NCBI RefSeq assembly: GCF_030160115.1
Contig: NZ_BSNS01000028.1
Span: 30,741-94,740, forward strand
Length of the DNA: 64,000 bases
Reading direction: 5' to 3'
Origin: Devosia nitrariae
GTDB taxonomy: Bacteria; Pseudomonadota; Alphaproteobacteria; Rhizobiales; Devosiaceae
Positions 1 through 10,219 of this stretch are shown in pieces. Position numbers and translations under genes: made by a program. The notes under the pieces are model-generated. The model had not been told where the DNA came from. It made no database searches and saw only the letters and a program-made list of their open reading frames with translations. Numbering within the stretch: the stretch's first letter is position 1; the number at the start of each line of letters is the position of its first letter.

Positions 1-1
1 C

Positions 2-1240
2 GGTACTGAGCTCATGTCGACCTGGGCCAGATGCCTGGCCCGCGTGCCGGGTTCGATCCTAGTGCTCTACCCATTCGCACCGAACTGGCAGATCGACTAC
101 GCTCCGGTCGCGTTCCGCGAATGGGCCGAACAGATCCTGGAACAGCAGGGCGTTTCGCCGTCCCGACTTATCATTCGCACCAATTTAAGCCAGGCCGAGG
201 TGGCGCGGCTTCTCTCTGCATGCGATGTCTATCTCGACAGCTTTCCCTATGCCGGCGCCACAACTGTCACCGAAGCCCTTGATGTCGGTCTGCCGGTCGT
301 CACCTTTGAAGGGTCGCATCAGCGCGGCAGGCAAGGTGCAGGCTGGCTTCGAGCATTGGGGCTGGGTAAGACTATCGCCCGCTCCGTTCCGGACTACGAG
401 CGCCGCGCTATACGATTGGGTAGGGATGCAGCGCTGCGGCTCGACAACCGCGAGGCTATCTCAAGGGCAGCCAAGCCTCACCACGACCTAGCCGCCGCCG
501 GCAAGCGGTTCGGTGACGCCCTAATCGCCGTGGACGGTGGTGAGCCGATCTGTGACGATCCTACCAAACCCATCACCTACCGCTACCTGTTTCATCACAT
601 GCCAAAGACAGCGGGAACCAGCACCCGCCAGGTGTTCCAGGCTTGGTTCAGATGGGTTCACAATGACTATCGCAAGGGCTGGATTGCTGGTCCATTGCCC
701 GATCGGTTGGACCTTTCCGACGTAGGGCCGGACGATCTCATAATGGGCCACTTCGAGCTGCCTCAGCTCCGCCTCAGGCGGCGCTATCCGGAAATCTGGT
801 CGGGCCCCGAGTGGCGCTTGTTCTCAATTGTCCGCGATCCTTTGGAACTGGCGCTGTCGAACTATTTCTTCGCCCACAAGCGCCGCGCCGACGATCCGAC
901 CTTCAAGCCGACGACGCTGTCTCGTCACTTGCGCAGAAAAGGACAGTCGGCGTTCTGTCTGCACTTCGGCTGCAGCGAGAAGACCTGGCGAAAGACCATC
1001 GACCGATACTGGTTCATCGGCACCATGGAGCGGCTCGAGGAGTCCCTTGCCTATGTGGCAGACACCCTCGGCAAGCCCTTGCCGGAGATCCCACACGAGA
1101 ACGCAACGGAACGCCCCGTATGTCCTGATCCGGAAGACGTGGAGATATTCGCCAAACTGAATGCGCTGGATTACGAGATCTACAACGAAATCTGCGCCAG
1201 GCTCGACGTCAGATTAAGCGAGGCGCGGCGGGTTTTTTAG
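2..1240 (+). CDS. Glycosyltransferase 41 (SPINDLY/OGT-like) C-terminal part fused to a sulfotransferase domain, 5'-truncated
   Basis: The reading frame is open to the left edge, so the gene starts outside the window; the first ATG at 14 is probably internal. Residues 1-165 (from that ATG) match the C-terminal half of O-GlcNAc-transferase-like GT41 enzymes, with the run DVYLDSFPYAGATTVTEAL and the following GLPVVTFEG and RQGAGWLRALGL. From about residue 185 a second domain begins that resembles sulfotransferases: HHMPKTAGTS fits the 5'-phosphosulfate loop of PAPS binding and IVRDPLELALSNYFF fits the 3'-phosphate site. The likely role is glycosylation and sulfation of a surface protein or glycan. 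Its stop codon abuts the stop codon of the convergent ATPase gene. The domain calls are good; acceptor and true N-terminus are unknown. Confidence 0.75.
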   Translation, partial: GTELMSTWARCLARVPGSILVLYPFAPNWQIDYAPVAFREWAEQILEQQGVSPSRLIIRTNLSQAEVARLLSACDVYLDSFPYAGATTVTEALDVGLPVVTFEGSHQRGRQGAGWLRALGLGKTIARSVPDYERRAIRLGRDAALRLDNREAISRAAKPHHDLAAAGKRFGDALIAVDGGEPICDDPTKPITYRYLFHHMPKTAGTSTRQVFQAWFRWVHNDYRKGWIAGPLPDRLDLSDVGPDDLIMGHFELPQLRLRRRYPEIWSGPEWRLFSIVRDPLELALSNYFFAHKRRADDPTFKPTTLSRHLRRKGQSAFCLHFGCSEKTWRKTIDRYWFIGTMERLEESLAYVADTLGKPLPEIPHENATERPVCPDPEDVEIFAKLNALDYEIYNEICARLDVRLSEARRVF

Positions 1241-2329
<1,089 letters not shown>

Positions 2330-2351
2330 TTCGAAACTCCAGTGGATAAGG

Positions 2352-3824
2352 TCATGTCCGGTACCAGCCGTGTGGGGCGACCTTGGGCAGGTATTTTGCG
2401 CGCGGCAGGCTGTCCTCGGTGCGGATCGACCAGGCGAGCAGCGTCTCCAGCATTTGGGTGCGCGTATGCGCGTGGGCAGGATCGACATAGAGGTTGTCGA
2501 GCTCGCCCGGATCATTGGAGAGATCGAACAACGCCGCGCGCCCCAGGACGTCGAAGAGCAGCTTGAAGTCTCCCTTGCGCACCATCTTGAGGTTGCCGCT
2601 CTGGGTGACGGAATTGAGCTCGTCGATGACTCGCCCCTCGTATGGAAAATGCAGCTCTGGCCGCTCCCCGGGCTCGTAGGGAAGTTCGCCTATGCCTAAT
2701 TCGGCATAGATGCTGTCGAACTCGCGCTTGGGATAGGCCCTCCCGGTCAGCATCGGCCAGAGGCTGCGGCCCTGGACGCCGGCCGGAATCTCGGCGCCGA
2801 TCGCCTCGCAGATCGTCGGGAAGATATCGACGAGCGAAACGAAATCCTCCCCGTTGAGCGCCGGCACGATCGAGGGGCCGGCAAAGATCAGCGGCACGCG
2901 TACCAGGCATTCGGGAAGCCCGGCGCCTTTGCGCTGTAATCCGTGGTCGCCGACATAATCCCCATGGTCGGAGAGAAAAATGAGAATGGTGTTGTCGCGC
3001 AGCCCGCTCTGGTCGAGATGGGCAAGGAACCGCGCGACCTGGTCGTCGATCATCCGCAGCATGCCCGCATAGACCGCCCGGTAGCGCCGCCAGTCGGCAT
3101 CGTAGCCCGGGCGCTTCTCCTCGAAGAGCTCGGCGAGCCACTGCCAATGCCCGCCCCGCTTTCTGGTGTCCTCAGGCGTGCCGACCCGCTCCGGCATGTC
3201 CTCGGGGCTGAACAGCGAAAAATAGGGCTCGGGCGCCTGGTAGGGATTGTGGGGCTCGGGAAGCGAAAGCCAGAGGAAGAACGGGTTTTCCTTGTTCTGG
3301 TCGACGCAGGTGATTGCATCGTCGACGATACGGGCGCAGAGCTGGGTCTCGAGCGGAAATGGCGTCGGCTCGGCGGCCACGTGGTGGTTGAGCTCCAAAA
3401 GCCACTCGTCCGCCTGGCGTTCCATGTCGTTGGCGCGATCGGCAGGCCCGTGCGTATGGCTATAAGGCGCGCCATAGAAATCGAAGGCGTCTCGCCCGAG
3501 ATAGCTGTGGTTCTTGCCGGCGAGGTTGACCGTATAGCCGCGGGCGCGCAGCACCTGCGGCAAGTCCTCTGAGAACGTCACACTCTTTTCCGGCGACCAG
3601 TTCTGCTTGACCCGCGTGGCCTTGGGAAAGCGCCCCGTCATCAGGCTCGTGCGCGCAGGTGTGCAGGTCGGCATCGGCGTGTAAGCGCGTTTGAAGCGCG
3701 TGCCGGTTGCGCCCAAGCGCTCGACCGTGGGCATGGTATCGACCGGAAAGCCCTCTGAGGCGAAGAAGTCCGCCCGCTGCTGATCGGTCATGATCAGGAC
3801 GATATTGGGATTGTCCGTGTTCAA
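2352..3824 (-). CDS. Sulfatase (arylsulfatase/choline-sulfatase type)
   Basis: A 490-residue sulfatase of the alkaline phosphatase superfamily that should hydrolyse a sulfate ester. The N-terminal metal site is visible in IVLIMTDQQRADF (Asp13). The formylglycine site is intact: Cys54 in TCTPARTSLMTGR fits the C-x-P-x-R signature, and DHGDYVGDHG carries further metal ligands. No signal peptide is evident, so it is probably cytoplasmic and acts on imported substrate. It lies between the binding protein and ATPase genes of the sugar operon, which suggests the transported oligosaccharide is sulfated. The exact substrate cannot be read from sequence. Confidence 0.9.
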   Translation of the reverse strand: MNTDNPNIVLIMTDQQRADFFASEGFPVDTMPTVERLGATGTRFKRAYTPMPTCTPARTSLMTGRFPKATRVKQNWSPEKSVTFSEDLPQVLRARGYTVNLAGKNHSYLGRDAFDFYGAPYSHTHGPADRANDMERQADEWLLELNHHVAAEPTPFPLETQLCARIVDDAITCVDQNKENPFFLWLSLPEPHNPYQAPEPYFSLFSPEDMPERVGTPEDTRKRGGHWQWLAELFEEKRPGYDADWRRYRAVYAGMLRMIDDQVARFLAHLDQSGLRDNTILIFLSDHGDYVGDHGLQRKGAGLPECLVRVPLIFAGPSIVPALNGEDFVSLVDIFPTICEAIGAEIPAGVQGRSLWPMLTGRAYPKREFDSIYAELGIGELPYEPGERPELHFPYEGRVIDELNSVTQSGNLKMVRKGDFKLLFDVLGRAALFDLSNDPGELDNLYVDPAHAHTRTQMLETLLAWSIRTEDSLPRAKYLPKVAPHGWYRT

Positions 3825-3837
3825 GCCCTGGCTCCCT

Positions 3838-3932
3838 CTAGAGCGTTTTCAGCAAAAGTGGACACCACTTTTACGGTTCAAAAACGCGCCAATTCAAAGA
3901 CTTAGAGCTCCCGTTCCGACGGGAAAAGCTCT
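3838..3932. repeat. Intergenic palindromic repeat, family 1, copy a
   Basis: Begins with ctagagcgttttc and contains the hairpin aaaagtgg/ccactttt. A reverse partner of the first arm (aaaacgc) follows, and it ends in aaaagctct. It fills most of the gap between the sulfatase and binding-protein genes. Other copies lie at 21038, 22614 and 27223. Confidence 0.85.
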
Positions 3933-3973
3933 GGGAAAGTGTCCGGGCGGCGGATGCCGCCGCCCCGGAAAGA

Positions 3974-5266
3974 TCAGCCGAGGATGCGGTCCGCTTCCGA
4001 GAAGAAGTTCTCGGCAGCCGCTTCCGGCGTCGTCTGCTCGAAGCCGACCGAGGCATTGAGCCGGTTGAGGAGCGATTCCAGTTCGCCATGGCCGCTGATC
4101 CAGTGCGGCGTCTGGGGCGAGGCGAGGGGCCGAAGCTCCTCGAGATAATTGAGGATCTTGGCACTCGGCGCGTCGGCGGTTTCGGCAAGTATCGCAGAGG
4201 CCTTGTCCGAGGCCGGGCCGCCGAGAGTCAGCCCGAGGGTTTGGATTGCCTCTTCGTCATTGAGCAGGAAATCGATGAGCCGGGCCGACTGCTCGACATG
4301 GGCCGAGCGGGCCGGTGCGACCCAGAAGTCGAGGGCGCGGATGAGGTGGCCGTTGTCGGAGGCGCCCTCCGGGCTCGGGCAGGCATGAATGCCGAGCTCC
4401 TGCGTCATCAATGCCTGAAAGAAGACGAGCTGCTGGCACCAGCCTGTCTGCATGGCCGCGAGGTTGCGCACCATGGGAGAGTTCTGGAATCCCGCGCTTT
4501 CCGCTGTCACCGAAGGCGGCGGCGCGCCGCGTTCGGCCCGCATCGAGTGCCAGAATGTGAACCAGTCGGCGAGGTCCTGACGGTCGAAGCCGAGTGCGCC
4601 GTCCGAATAGAGCCCCTTGCCGCGCTGGGTGACGAACAACTCGAAAAGGGCAATGAAGCCGCCCGCGTCGTTGGTGCCGTAGTGCTGGTCGCCGCCGGCC
4701 TGGCCGAGTTCGATGGCCATATCGCGGAAGGCGTCCCATGTCAGATTGTCGAGGGCGCCGGTGACTCCGGCTGCATCGAGCTTTTCCTGGTTGTAGAAGA
4801 GCGCGACCGCGATCTGGTTGTTTCCGATCGCCTGAGTCTGTTCACCCGCCGTCCCGATCTCGACGACCCCCGGATAAAGCCCCGAAATGTCGATGGTTGA
4901 ACCGATATGCTGGGTGAGGTCGGCGAGCAGCCCGCGCTCGATATAGTCGAAGAGATAGGTCATCGAGTGTCGGTGCACGTCCGGAGCCCCACCACCCGAA
5001 TACTGTACCGGCAGGCGATCGTAGAAGTCGGCAAAGGGTGCGAACTCGACGCCGACCTGGATGTCCGGGTTCTTCTCGCTAAAGAGTGCCAAGGCCTGCT
5101 GCATGCGGTCATGGGTATCCTGGCCGCCATACCAGCTCGCCTTGATCTGGGTGGCCTGGGCGAAGCCCTGCGTGGCCGACCCGAGCCAGAGCGCGGCCGC
5201 CCCGCCGATGCTGAGCTTGAGTGCGCCGCGCCGGTCGAGACGCGGACCCCTCGGAAATGTCGTCAT
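3974..5266 (-). CDS. Extracellular sugar-binding protein of an ABC transporter (family 1)
   Basis: A 430-residue periplasmic solute-binding protein. The N-terminus has a twin-arginine-like motif (Arg12-Arg13 in DRRGALKLS), a hydrophobic stretch and a probable cleavage near GFAQA, so export may be by the Tat system. The mature part has the layout of family 1 carbohydrate-binding proteins (WYGGQDTHDRMQQALALFSEKNPDIQV), followed by the usual two-lobe region. It lies directly after the two permease genes and before the sulfatase gene. It probably captures the oligosaccharide cut by the GH2 enzyme and desulfated by the sulfatase. The ligand is inferred from context only. Confidence 0.88.
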   Translation of the reverse strand: MTTFPRGPRLDRRGALKLSIGGAAALWLGSATQGFAQATQIKASWYGGQDTHDRMQQALALFSEKNPDIQVGVEFAPFADFYDRLPVQYSGGGAPDVHRHSMTYLFDYIERGLLADLTQHIGSTIDISGLYPGVVEIGTAGEQTQAIGNNQIAVALFYNQEKLDAAGVTGALDNLTWDAFRDMAIELGQAGGDQHYGTNDAGGFIALFELFVTQRGKGLYSDGALGFDRQDLADWFTFWHSMRAERGAPPPSVTAESAGFQNSPMVRNLAAMQTGWCQQLVFFQALMTQELGIHACPSPEGASDNGHLIRALDFWVAPARSAHVEQSARLIDFLLNDEEAIQTLGLTLGGPASDKASAILAETADAPSAKILNYLEELRPLASPQTPHWISGHGELESLLNRLNASVGFEQTTPEAAAENFFSEADRILG

Positions 5267-5299
5267 GGTCTTTCTCCTCCTGAAAGTTTTTTCATTGGG

Positions 5300-6157
5300 C
5301 TATCCCTTGAGCCCGGTAGTGGCGATGCCCTCGGCGATCTGGCGCTGGAACAGGACGAACAGGATAAAGAGCGGCAGAAGGGTGATGACCGACATCGCAA
5401 ACAGCATGCCCCAGGCCGATTCCCCGCTGGTGGCGTCGATGAAGAGGTTGAGGGCGAGGGGCGCGGTGTATTTCTCGACCTGGTTGAGATAGATCAGCTG
5501 CGAGAAGAAGTCGCTCCAGGTCCAAAGGAACGTAAAGATCGCCACCAGGACCAGCGCCGGTCGGCAGATGGGAAAGATGATGTGCCAGAAGATCTGGTAC
5601 TTGTTGCACCCGTCCATCTCCGCCGCCTGGTCGAGATCGCGCGGAATGCCGCGGATGAACTGGACCAGAAGGAAGATGAAGAAGGCATCGACCGCGAAGA
5701 ATTTGGGCAGGACCAGGGGGATGATGGTGTTCACTGCCCCAAGGTTCTGGAAGACGATGTATTGGGGCAGCACCGTCACGTGGAACGGCAGCATCAGCGT
5801 GAGGAGCATCAGCCCGAACGCCAGCTTGGAGAACGGGAATTCCAACCGCGCAAACGCATAGGCGGCAACCGAACAAGAGAACAGGTTCCCGACGATCGCC
5901 AGCACGCAGATCACCGCGGAATTGAGCATGAAGATGCCGAAGGGCACGCCCAGCCGGTTCCAGCCTTCGAGATAGTTGGCCAGGGTGAACTGCGCCGGGA
6001 TCAGGCCCGGGTCGGAAAAGATCAGCGACTCCGGCTTGAAGGAGCTGGCGATCAGCCAGAGCAGCGGATAGCTCATCAAGACGGCGACAGCGATGAGCAG
6101 CAGCATGCGACCGGCGCGACGGGCGGGGTTCGTTGCTTGGGTGGGGGCCTCGCTCAT
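5300..6157 (-). CDS. Sugar ABC transporter permease (MalG type)
   Basis: A 285-residue inner-membrane permease with about six membrane segments. The first is LLLIAVAVLMSYPLLWLIASSF and the last FAMSVITLLPLFILFVLF. The EAA loop that contacts the ATPase is seen in IPRDLDQAAEMDGCNKYQIFWHIIFP. The frame is open far upstream, but the start at 6157 (MSEAPTQATNP) gives the family length and leaves 5 bp after the stop of the MalF-type gene. It forms the channel with that protein. Confidence 0.92.
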   Translation of the reverse strand: MSEAPTQATNPARRAGRMLLLIAVAVLMSYPLLWLIASSFKPESLIFSDPGLIPAQFTLANYLEGWNRLGVPFGIFMLNSAVICVLAIVGNLFSCSVAAYAFARLEFPFSKLAFGLMLLTLMLPFHVTVLPQYIVFQNLGAVNTIIPLVLPKFFAVDAFFIFLLVQFIRGIPRDLDQAAEMDGCNKYQIFWHIIFPICRPALVLVAIFTFLWTWSDFFSQLIYLNQVEKYTAPLALNLFIDATSGESAWGMLFAMSVITLLPLFILFVLFQRQIAEGIATTGLKG

Positions 6158-6162
6158 TCCGG

Positions 6163-7107
6163 TCAGCTCTCGTAATGGACCCAGAAGCGGGAGGCGTAGA
6201 AGGAGAGCGCTGTGAACACCGCGATGATGACGAGCAGCACCCATGCCATGGACATGGCGTAGCCCATGCGGAAGTTTCGGAATCCTTCGAGGTAGAGGTA
6301 GAGGGTATAAAAGAGCGTCGAATCGATCGGTCCGCCCGACCCGTCGCTGACCACATAGGCCGGCACGAACGCCTGGAATGCGGTGATCGTCTGCATCACC
6401 AGGTTGAAGAGGATGAGCGGGCTGAGGAGGGGTAGGGTGATGCGAAAGAAGCGCTGGACCGGATTGGCCCCGTCCATGATCGTTGCTTCGACCACTTCCT
6501 TGGGAATCTGTCGGACGCCCGCCAGGAAGATCACCATCGGTGCGCCGAACTGCCAGACGTTGAGGATGATCAGCGTCCAAAGCGCGTAGCGCGGATCGCC
6601 GATCCAGCTCGTCGTCTGGAAGCCCAGGCCCGACAGGCTGATGTTGACGAGGCCCGAGCTGCCGAAGATCTGGCGCCAGAGTACGCCGATGGCGACGCTT
6701 CCGCCGAGCAGGGACGGCAGATAATAGACGCCGCGGAAGAAATTGGCCGAGCGTGTCGCTTCCGACAGGGTGACCGCGATGATCAACGCCACCGCAACTG
6801 CCAGCGGCACCGAGACGAGCACATAGACGGTCGTGACTTCGAGGGACTTGAGGTAGCGCGGATCGCTGAAGAGGAGACGCTCGTAATTTGCGGTGCCGAC
6901 CCAACGCGGCGCCGAGAGCAGATCGTAATTGCTGAACGAGAGGACGAACGAGCCGATCATCGGCAACGCCGTCAGCAGCACGATTCCCAGGATCCAGGGC
7001 GTCAAAAAGACGAGTGCCGCCCACGCTTCTCCGCGCCGGGAGGCGGCGGTCGCGTCTCTTGTCGCCTGCTTTCCCGTGATCACTGCCTCAACCGTGTCTT
7101 GCGCCAT
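6163..7107 (-). CDS. Sugar ABC transporter permease (MalF type)
   Basis: A 314-residue inner-membrane permease. A hydrophilic N-terminus of about 28 residues is followed by six membrane segments, the first AALVFLTPWILGIVLLTALPM. The EAA loop is IPKEVVEATIMDGANPVQRFFRITLP. It is the partner of the MalG-type permease immediately downstream, and it lies 24 bp after the GH2 gene, so the glycosidase and transporter are probably one transcript. Confidence 0.93.
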   Translation of the reverse strand: MAQDTVEAVITGKQATRDATAASRRGEAWAALVFLTPWILGIVLLTALPMIGSFVLSFSNYDLLSAPRWVGTANYERLLFSDPRYLKSLEVTTVYVLVSVPLAVAVALIIAVTLSEATRSANFFRGVYYLPSLLGGSVAIGVLWRQIFGSSGLVNISLSGLGFQTTSWIGDPRYALWTLIILNVWQFGAPMVIFLAGVRQIPKEVVEATIMDGANPVQRFFRITLPLLSPLILFNLVMQTITAFQAFVPAYVVSDGSGGPIDSTLFYTLYLYLEGFRNFRMGYAMSMAWVLLVIIAVFTALSFYASRFWVHYES

Positions 7108-7131
7108 TGCTTCGCCTCGGCCGGAATAGGA

Positions 7132-8979
7132 TCAGGCCCCGGCGGCCTTGCGCCCGACCTGCCTTGCCCTGTCGATGCGCTCATGCGGCACCGAGGCGGC
7201 GGGCAGGGTGATGATCTCGCGGATGACCTCGACCGGGAGCTTGGGTTCGCGCGATGCTGTCAACAGGCCGTTGGTTTCCTGCTCGGTATCGGTGAGCTGG
7301 GTGTAGCAATAACCGGCAAGGAACGGGCTCTCGGCGATCGTGCCGAAGATGTCGCGCAGGCGTGCCTCGAATTCCTCGGCATCCGCCACCGTCGAATAGC
7401 CGTGCCAGGCTTCGCCAAGCCTGGGCGTAAAGCTCAAGCCCCCGAATTCGGTCAGCATCACCGGCTGGCCGGCGCGCTCGCGCCCGCCGAGCATGATCCG
7501 GCGCCGTGCGGGGCCCATGCCCTGGAGCATGGCCTCGAGGTCCTGAGCGCTGTGGAAGCGGGTGCGCAGGCCCGCTCCGTCCGGGGCATAGTCGTGGATC
7601 GACCAGATGTCGCTCTCGACGAGTTCCCAGCCGTCGTTGGAGATGACGGGGCGGCTCGGGTCGAGCGCCTTGGTCAAATGGTAGAGCGCGCTCGCATAGT
7701 GAGCCTGGTCGGCACGCGCGGCGATCTGGTGCACGCCCCAGCTTTCATTGAGCGGCACCCAGGCGACGATCGAAGGGTGGCTCTTGTCGCGCCGGATCGC
7801 CTCCATCCATTCGCGCGACAGACGCTCGACGGCGGAATTCGAAAAGGCATAGGCGCTCGGCATTTCCTCCCAGACGAGGAGCCCAAGCACGTCGCACCAA
7901 TAGAGGAAGCGCGGGTCCTCGATCTTCTGGTGGATGCGAACGCCATTGAAGCCCATCGCCTTGATGTGCTCGGCTTCCTTGCGCAACGCCTCGGGGCTGG
8001 GCGCCGCCAGATGCGTCTCCGGCCAGTAGTTCTGACCAAGGACGAGGCGAAGATAGTAGGGCAACCCGTTGAGGAGGAAGTGCCCCTCACCCACCTCGAC
8101 GCTACGAAGTCCGAGATAACTTTCGATCCGGTCGGGCGTCTCGCCATCGAGCACCAGTTCGGCATCGATGAGATTGGGTCGCTCGGGCGTCCACGTCAGA
8201 TGGTCGCGGTAGGTTCCGTGCTGGAGGGCGGCAATCGAGATATCGAAGGCGATCTCGCTGTCGCTTATCTTGATGGCCTGTTCCGCGAGCGTCTTGCCTT
8301 CTGCCGAAAGCCGCAGCGACAGCAACACCGGCCGGGACGGAACCGTGTTGAGCCGCACCTCGCAGCGCACCCGCGACTGCGTGATGTCGGGGACGAAGTG
8401 GAGGTCCGTGACGTGGAGATCGGGCACGACGGCGAGCCACACCGGCTGCCAGATGCCGGTCGTGCGGTGATACCAGATATTGTGCGGGCTCTCGAGCCAG
8501 TCCTGCTTGCCGCGCGGAAAACGTACGTCGAGCGGCTGGTCTTCGGCCCGCACTACGACGATTTGCTCGTCGCCCTCGACGAGTGCGTGCGTGATGTCGG
8601 CATGGAAGGGGACATGCCCGCCCTCGTGGCTTGCAACGCACTGCCCGTTGACCCAGACCGTCGCCGCATAGTCGACGGCGCCGAAATGAAGCTGCAGCCG
8701 TTCGCCGGCCGCGATCACCGGCGCCTCAAAACTGCGTCGGTACCAGACGACCGGATGGTATCCAGACGCGGCTATGCCCGAGGCCGTGGACTCGGGTGGG
8801 AAAGGCACGTTGATCGTTCGGGTGAAGACATCCGGCTTTTCCGCCCAGTTTTCGCCGGCCCCTCTATCGGCATCGTCATGGGCAAAACCCCAGGCACCGC
8901 ACAGATCGTACCAGCGCTCACGCCGGAACTGCGGATTGGGGGCGAGCATGGCCGCCGCATCGCGCGCGGAAGTCGTCAT
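7132..8979 (-). CDS. Glycoside hydrolase family 2 (beta-galactosidase/beta-glucuronidase-like)
   Basis: A 615-residue retaining glycosidase with the GH2 order: sugar-binding jelly-roll, immunoglobulin-like domain and TIM barrel. The acid/base Glu412 lies in VPLNESWGV and the nucleophile Glu511 in LTEFGG. I chose the start at 8979 because a good ribosome site (ggaggaga) lies just upstream; a longer frame exists. No signal peptide is seen, so it should act in the cytoplasm on imported substrate. It is the first gene of the leftward operon, opposite the LacI-type regulator. Whether it removes galactose, glucuronate or mannose cannot be told. Confidence 0.9.
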   Translation of the reverse strand: MTTSARDAAAMLAPNPQFRRERWYDLCGAWGFAHDDADRGAGENWAEKPDVFTRTINVPFPPESTASGIAASGYHPVVWYRRSFEAPVIAAGERLQLHFGAVDYAATVWVNGQCVASHEGGHVPFHADITHALVEGDEQIVVVRAEDQPLDVRFPRGKQDWLESPHNIWYHRTTGIWQPVWLAVVPDLHVTDLHFVPDITQSRVRCEVRLNTVPSRPVLLSLRLSAEGKTLAEQAIKISDSEIAFDISIAALQHGTYRDHLTWTPERPNLIDAELVLDGETPDRIESYLGLRSVEVGEGHFLLNGLPYYLRLVLGQNYWPETHLAAPSPEALRKEAEHIKAMGFNGVRIHQKIEDPRFLYWCDVLGLLVWEEMPSAYAFSNSAVERLSREWMEAIRRDKSHPSIVAWVPLNESWGVHQIAARADQAHYASALYHLTKALDPSRPVISNDGWELVESDIWSIHDYAPDGAGLRTRFHSAQDLEAMLQGMGPARRRIMLGGRERAGQPVMLTEFGGLSFTPRLGEAWHGYSTVADAEEFEARLRDIFGTIAESPFLAGYCYTQLTDTEQETNGLLTASREPKLPVEVIREIITLPAASVPHERIDRARQVGRKAAGA

Positions 8980-9076
8980 CAAGTCTCTCCTCCACCCCGA
9001 TCGGCACACGTATCCACCCACCGCCAAGCCTGTGGCTCGCGGCGTTGAATAGCCCGCCTGGAAGGGGTTCACATCG

Positions 9077-9101
9077 ATACCGGTTCTCTTTCGACCGGTA
9101 T
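9077..9101. promoter_or_regulatory. Inverted repeat in divergent promoter region
   Basis: Perfect 8-bp arms ataccggt and accggtat separated by 9 bp, between the GH2 operon and the LacI-family gene. It abuts the second palindrome at 9101. It may be an operator for the adjacent regulator or for another factor; this is inference from position and symmetry. Confidence 0.45.
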
Positions 9102-9118
9102 GCTAAATTTGTTTAGCA
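9101..9118. promoter_or_regulatory. Candidate LacI-family operator
   Basis: An 18-bp palindrome with 7-bp arms tgctaaa and tttagca around a 4-bp centre. It lies 57 bp before the regulator start and 122 bp before the GH2 start. The size and AT-rich symmetric form fit LacI/GalR-family operators, so it is the better candidate for autoregulation and for control of the sugar operon. Confidence 0.55.
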
Positions 9119-9174
9119 CCTTGATTGACCTGCCCGCGCTTGTCAAGCAGGTTACCGCTGAAGGAGGGACCGCA

Positions 9175-10173
9175 ATGAAGAGACGGGTCAAGATGGTCGA
9201 TGTCGCGCGCGCCGCGCACGTGTCGAAAACGACCGTTTCCCTGGTTCTCAATCAGATACCTGGCGTGCGCATCGCGGAAGACACGCGCCAGCGCGTGCTG
9301 CGCGTGGCGCGCGAGCTCGGCTACGAGCCGGGTCCGGCCCTTCACCAGATCGATCCCGATCGCAAGCGCCTCTACGGTGTTCTGATCAACGAGATATCGG
9401 CGGCATACCCGATCAACCTGATCGAGGGCATGCAGATCTGGGCGGACGCCCAGGGGGTGCAGATCGTCATCCAGGTAACCGGCGGCATTCTGGACCATGA
9501 AGCGGCCGCGCTCGAGAACTTCGCGCGCTTCGGCGTCGACGGCGTGATCTATGCCAGGACCTTCACCGCGATCGTCGAACCGCCTGCCAGGCTCGATGCC
9601 TTTCGCCACGTTTTTCTCAATTGCCGGCGCGCTGACGGTGTGGGGGTTGCGGTGCTGCCGGCCGAACGCAGCGGCGGAACGCTCGCGACCGACCATCTCA
9701 TCGGGCGCGGGCGAAAGCGCATCGCAACGATTACCGGCGACCCCTGGCAACTCGCGGCCAAGGAGCGGCTGGAAGGCTATCATCGCGCCCTTGCTCGCGC
9801 TGGCCTGCCACGCGATGGAGCGTTCGAAGCGATTGGGGATTGGGGCCACGAGAGCGGCTTTGCCGCGACCAAACAATTGCTCGAGTTGCCTGATCCGCCC
9901 GATGCGATTTTCTGTCAGAACGACATCATGGCGCGCGGTGCACTCGCAGCCTTGCGCGCGCATGGCCGCTCGGTGCCGGCGGACGTTGCCGTTATCGGCT
10001 ATGATGACCGCGAGTTTGCCAAGAGCCTCGAGCCGACCCTCACCAGTGTGACCTTGCCGCATGTCGAGATGGCTGAGCGCGCCATCCAGTACCTTGCTGC
10101 CGGCACACCCTCCGGTGATCGCACCATCTCCGTCCGCGGCGAACTCGTCTTGCGGCAAAGTTCAGGTGGGTAG
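9175..10173 (+). CDS. LacI-family transcriptional regulator
   Basis: A 332-residue regulator with an N-terminal LacI helix-turn-helix (VKMVDVARAAHVSKTTVSLVLN), the hinge helix region RVLRVARELGYEPG, and a periplasmic-binding-protein-like sensor domain to the C-terminus (AVIGYDDREFAKSLEPTLTSV is typical). The frame is open from 9100, but the ATG at 9175 has a strong ribosome site (aaggaggg) and gives the family N-terminus. It diverges from the GH2-transport-sulfatase operon and most likely represses it until the sugar ligand binds. Confidence 0.93.
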   Translation: MKRRVKMVDVARAAHVSKTTVSLVLNQIPGVRIAEDTRQRVLRVARELGYEPGPALHQIDPDRKRLYGVLINEISAAYPINLIEGMQIWADAQGVQIVIQVTGGILDHEAAALENFARFGVDGVIYARTFTAIVEPPARLDAFRHVFLNCRRADGVGVAVLPAERSGGTLATDHLIGRGRKRIATITGDPWQLAAKERLEGYHRALARAGLPRDGAFEAIGDWGHESGFAATKQLLELPDPPDAIFCQNDIMARGALAALRAHGRSVPADVAVIGYDDREFAKSLEPTLTSVTLPHVEMAERAIQYLAAGTPSGDRTISVRGELVLRQSSGG

Positions 10174-10219
10174 GGTTCCTCCGCATACCTGCCAATGTGT
10201 TCAGGGTTTGCGAAAATGA

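Noticed and set aside
7099..9048. 649-codon plus-strand frame
   Set aside because: Antisense to the GH2 gene, which has intact catalytic residues; the plus-strand product shows no known domain.
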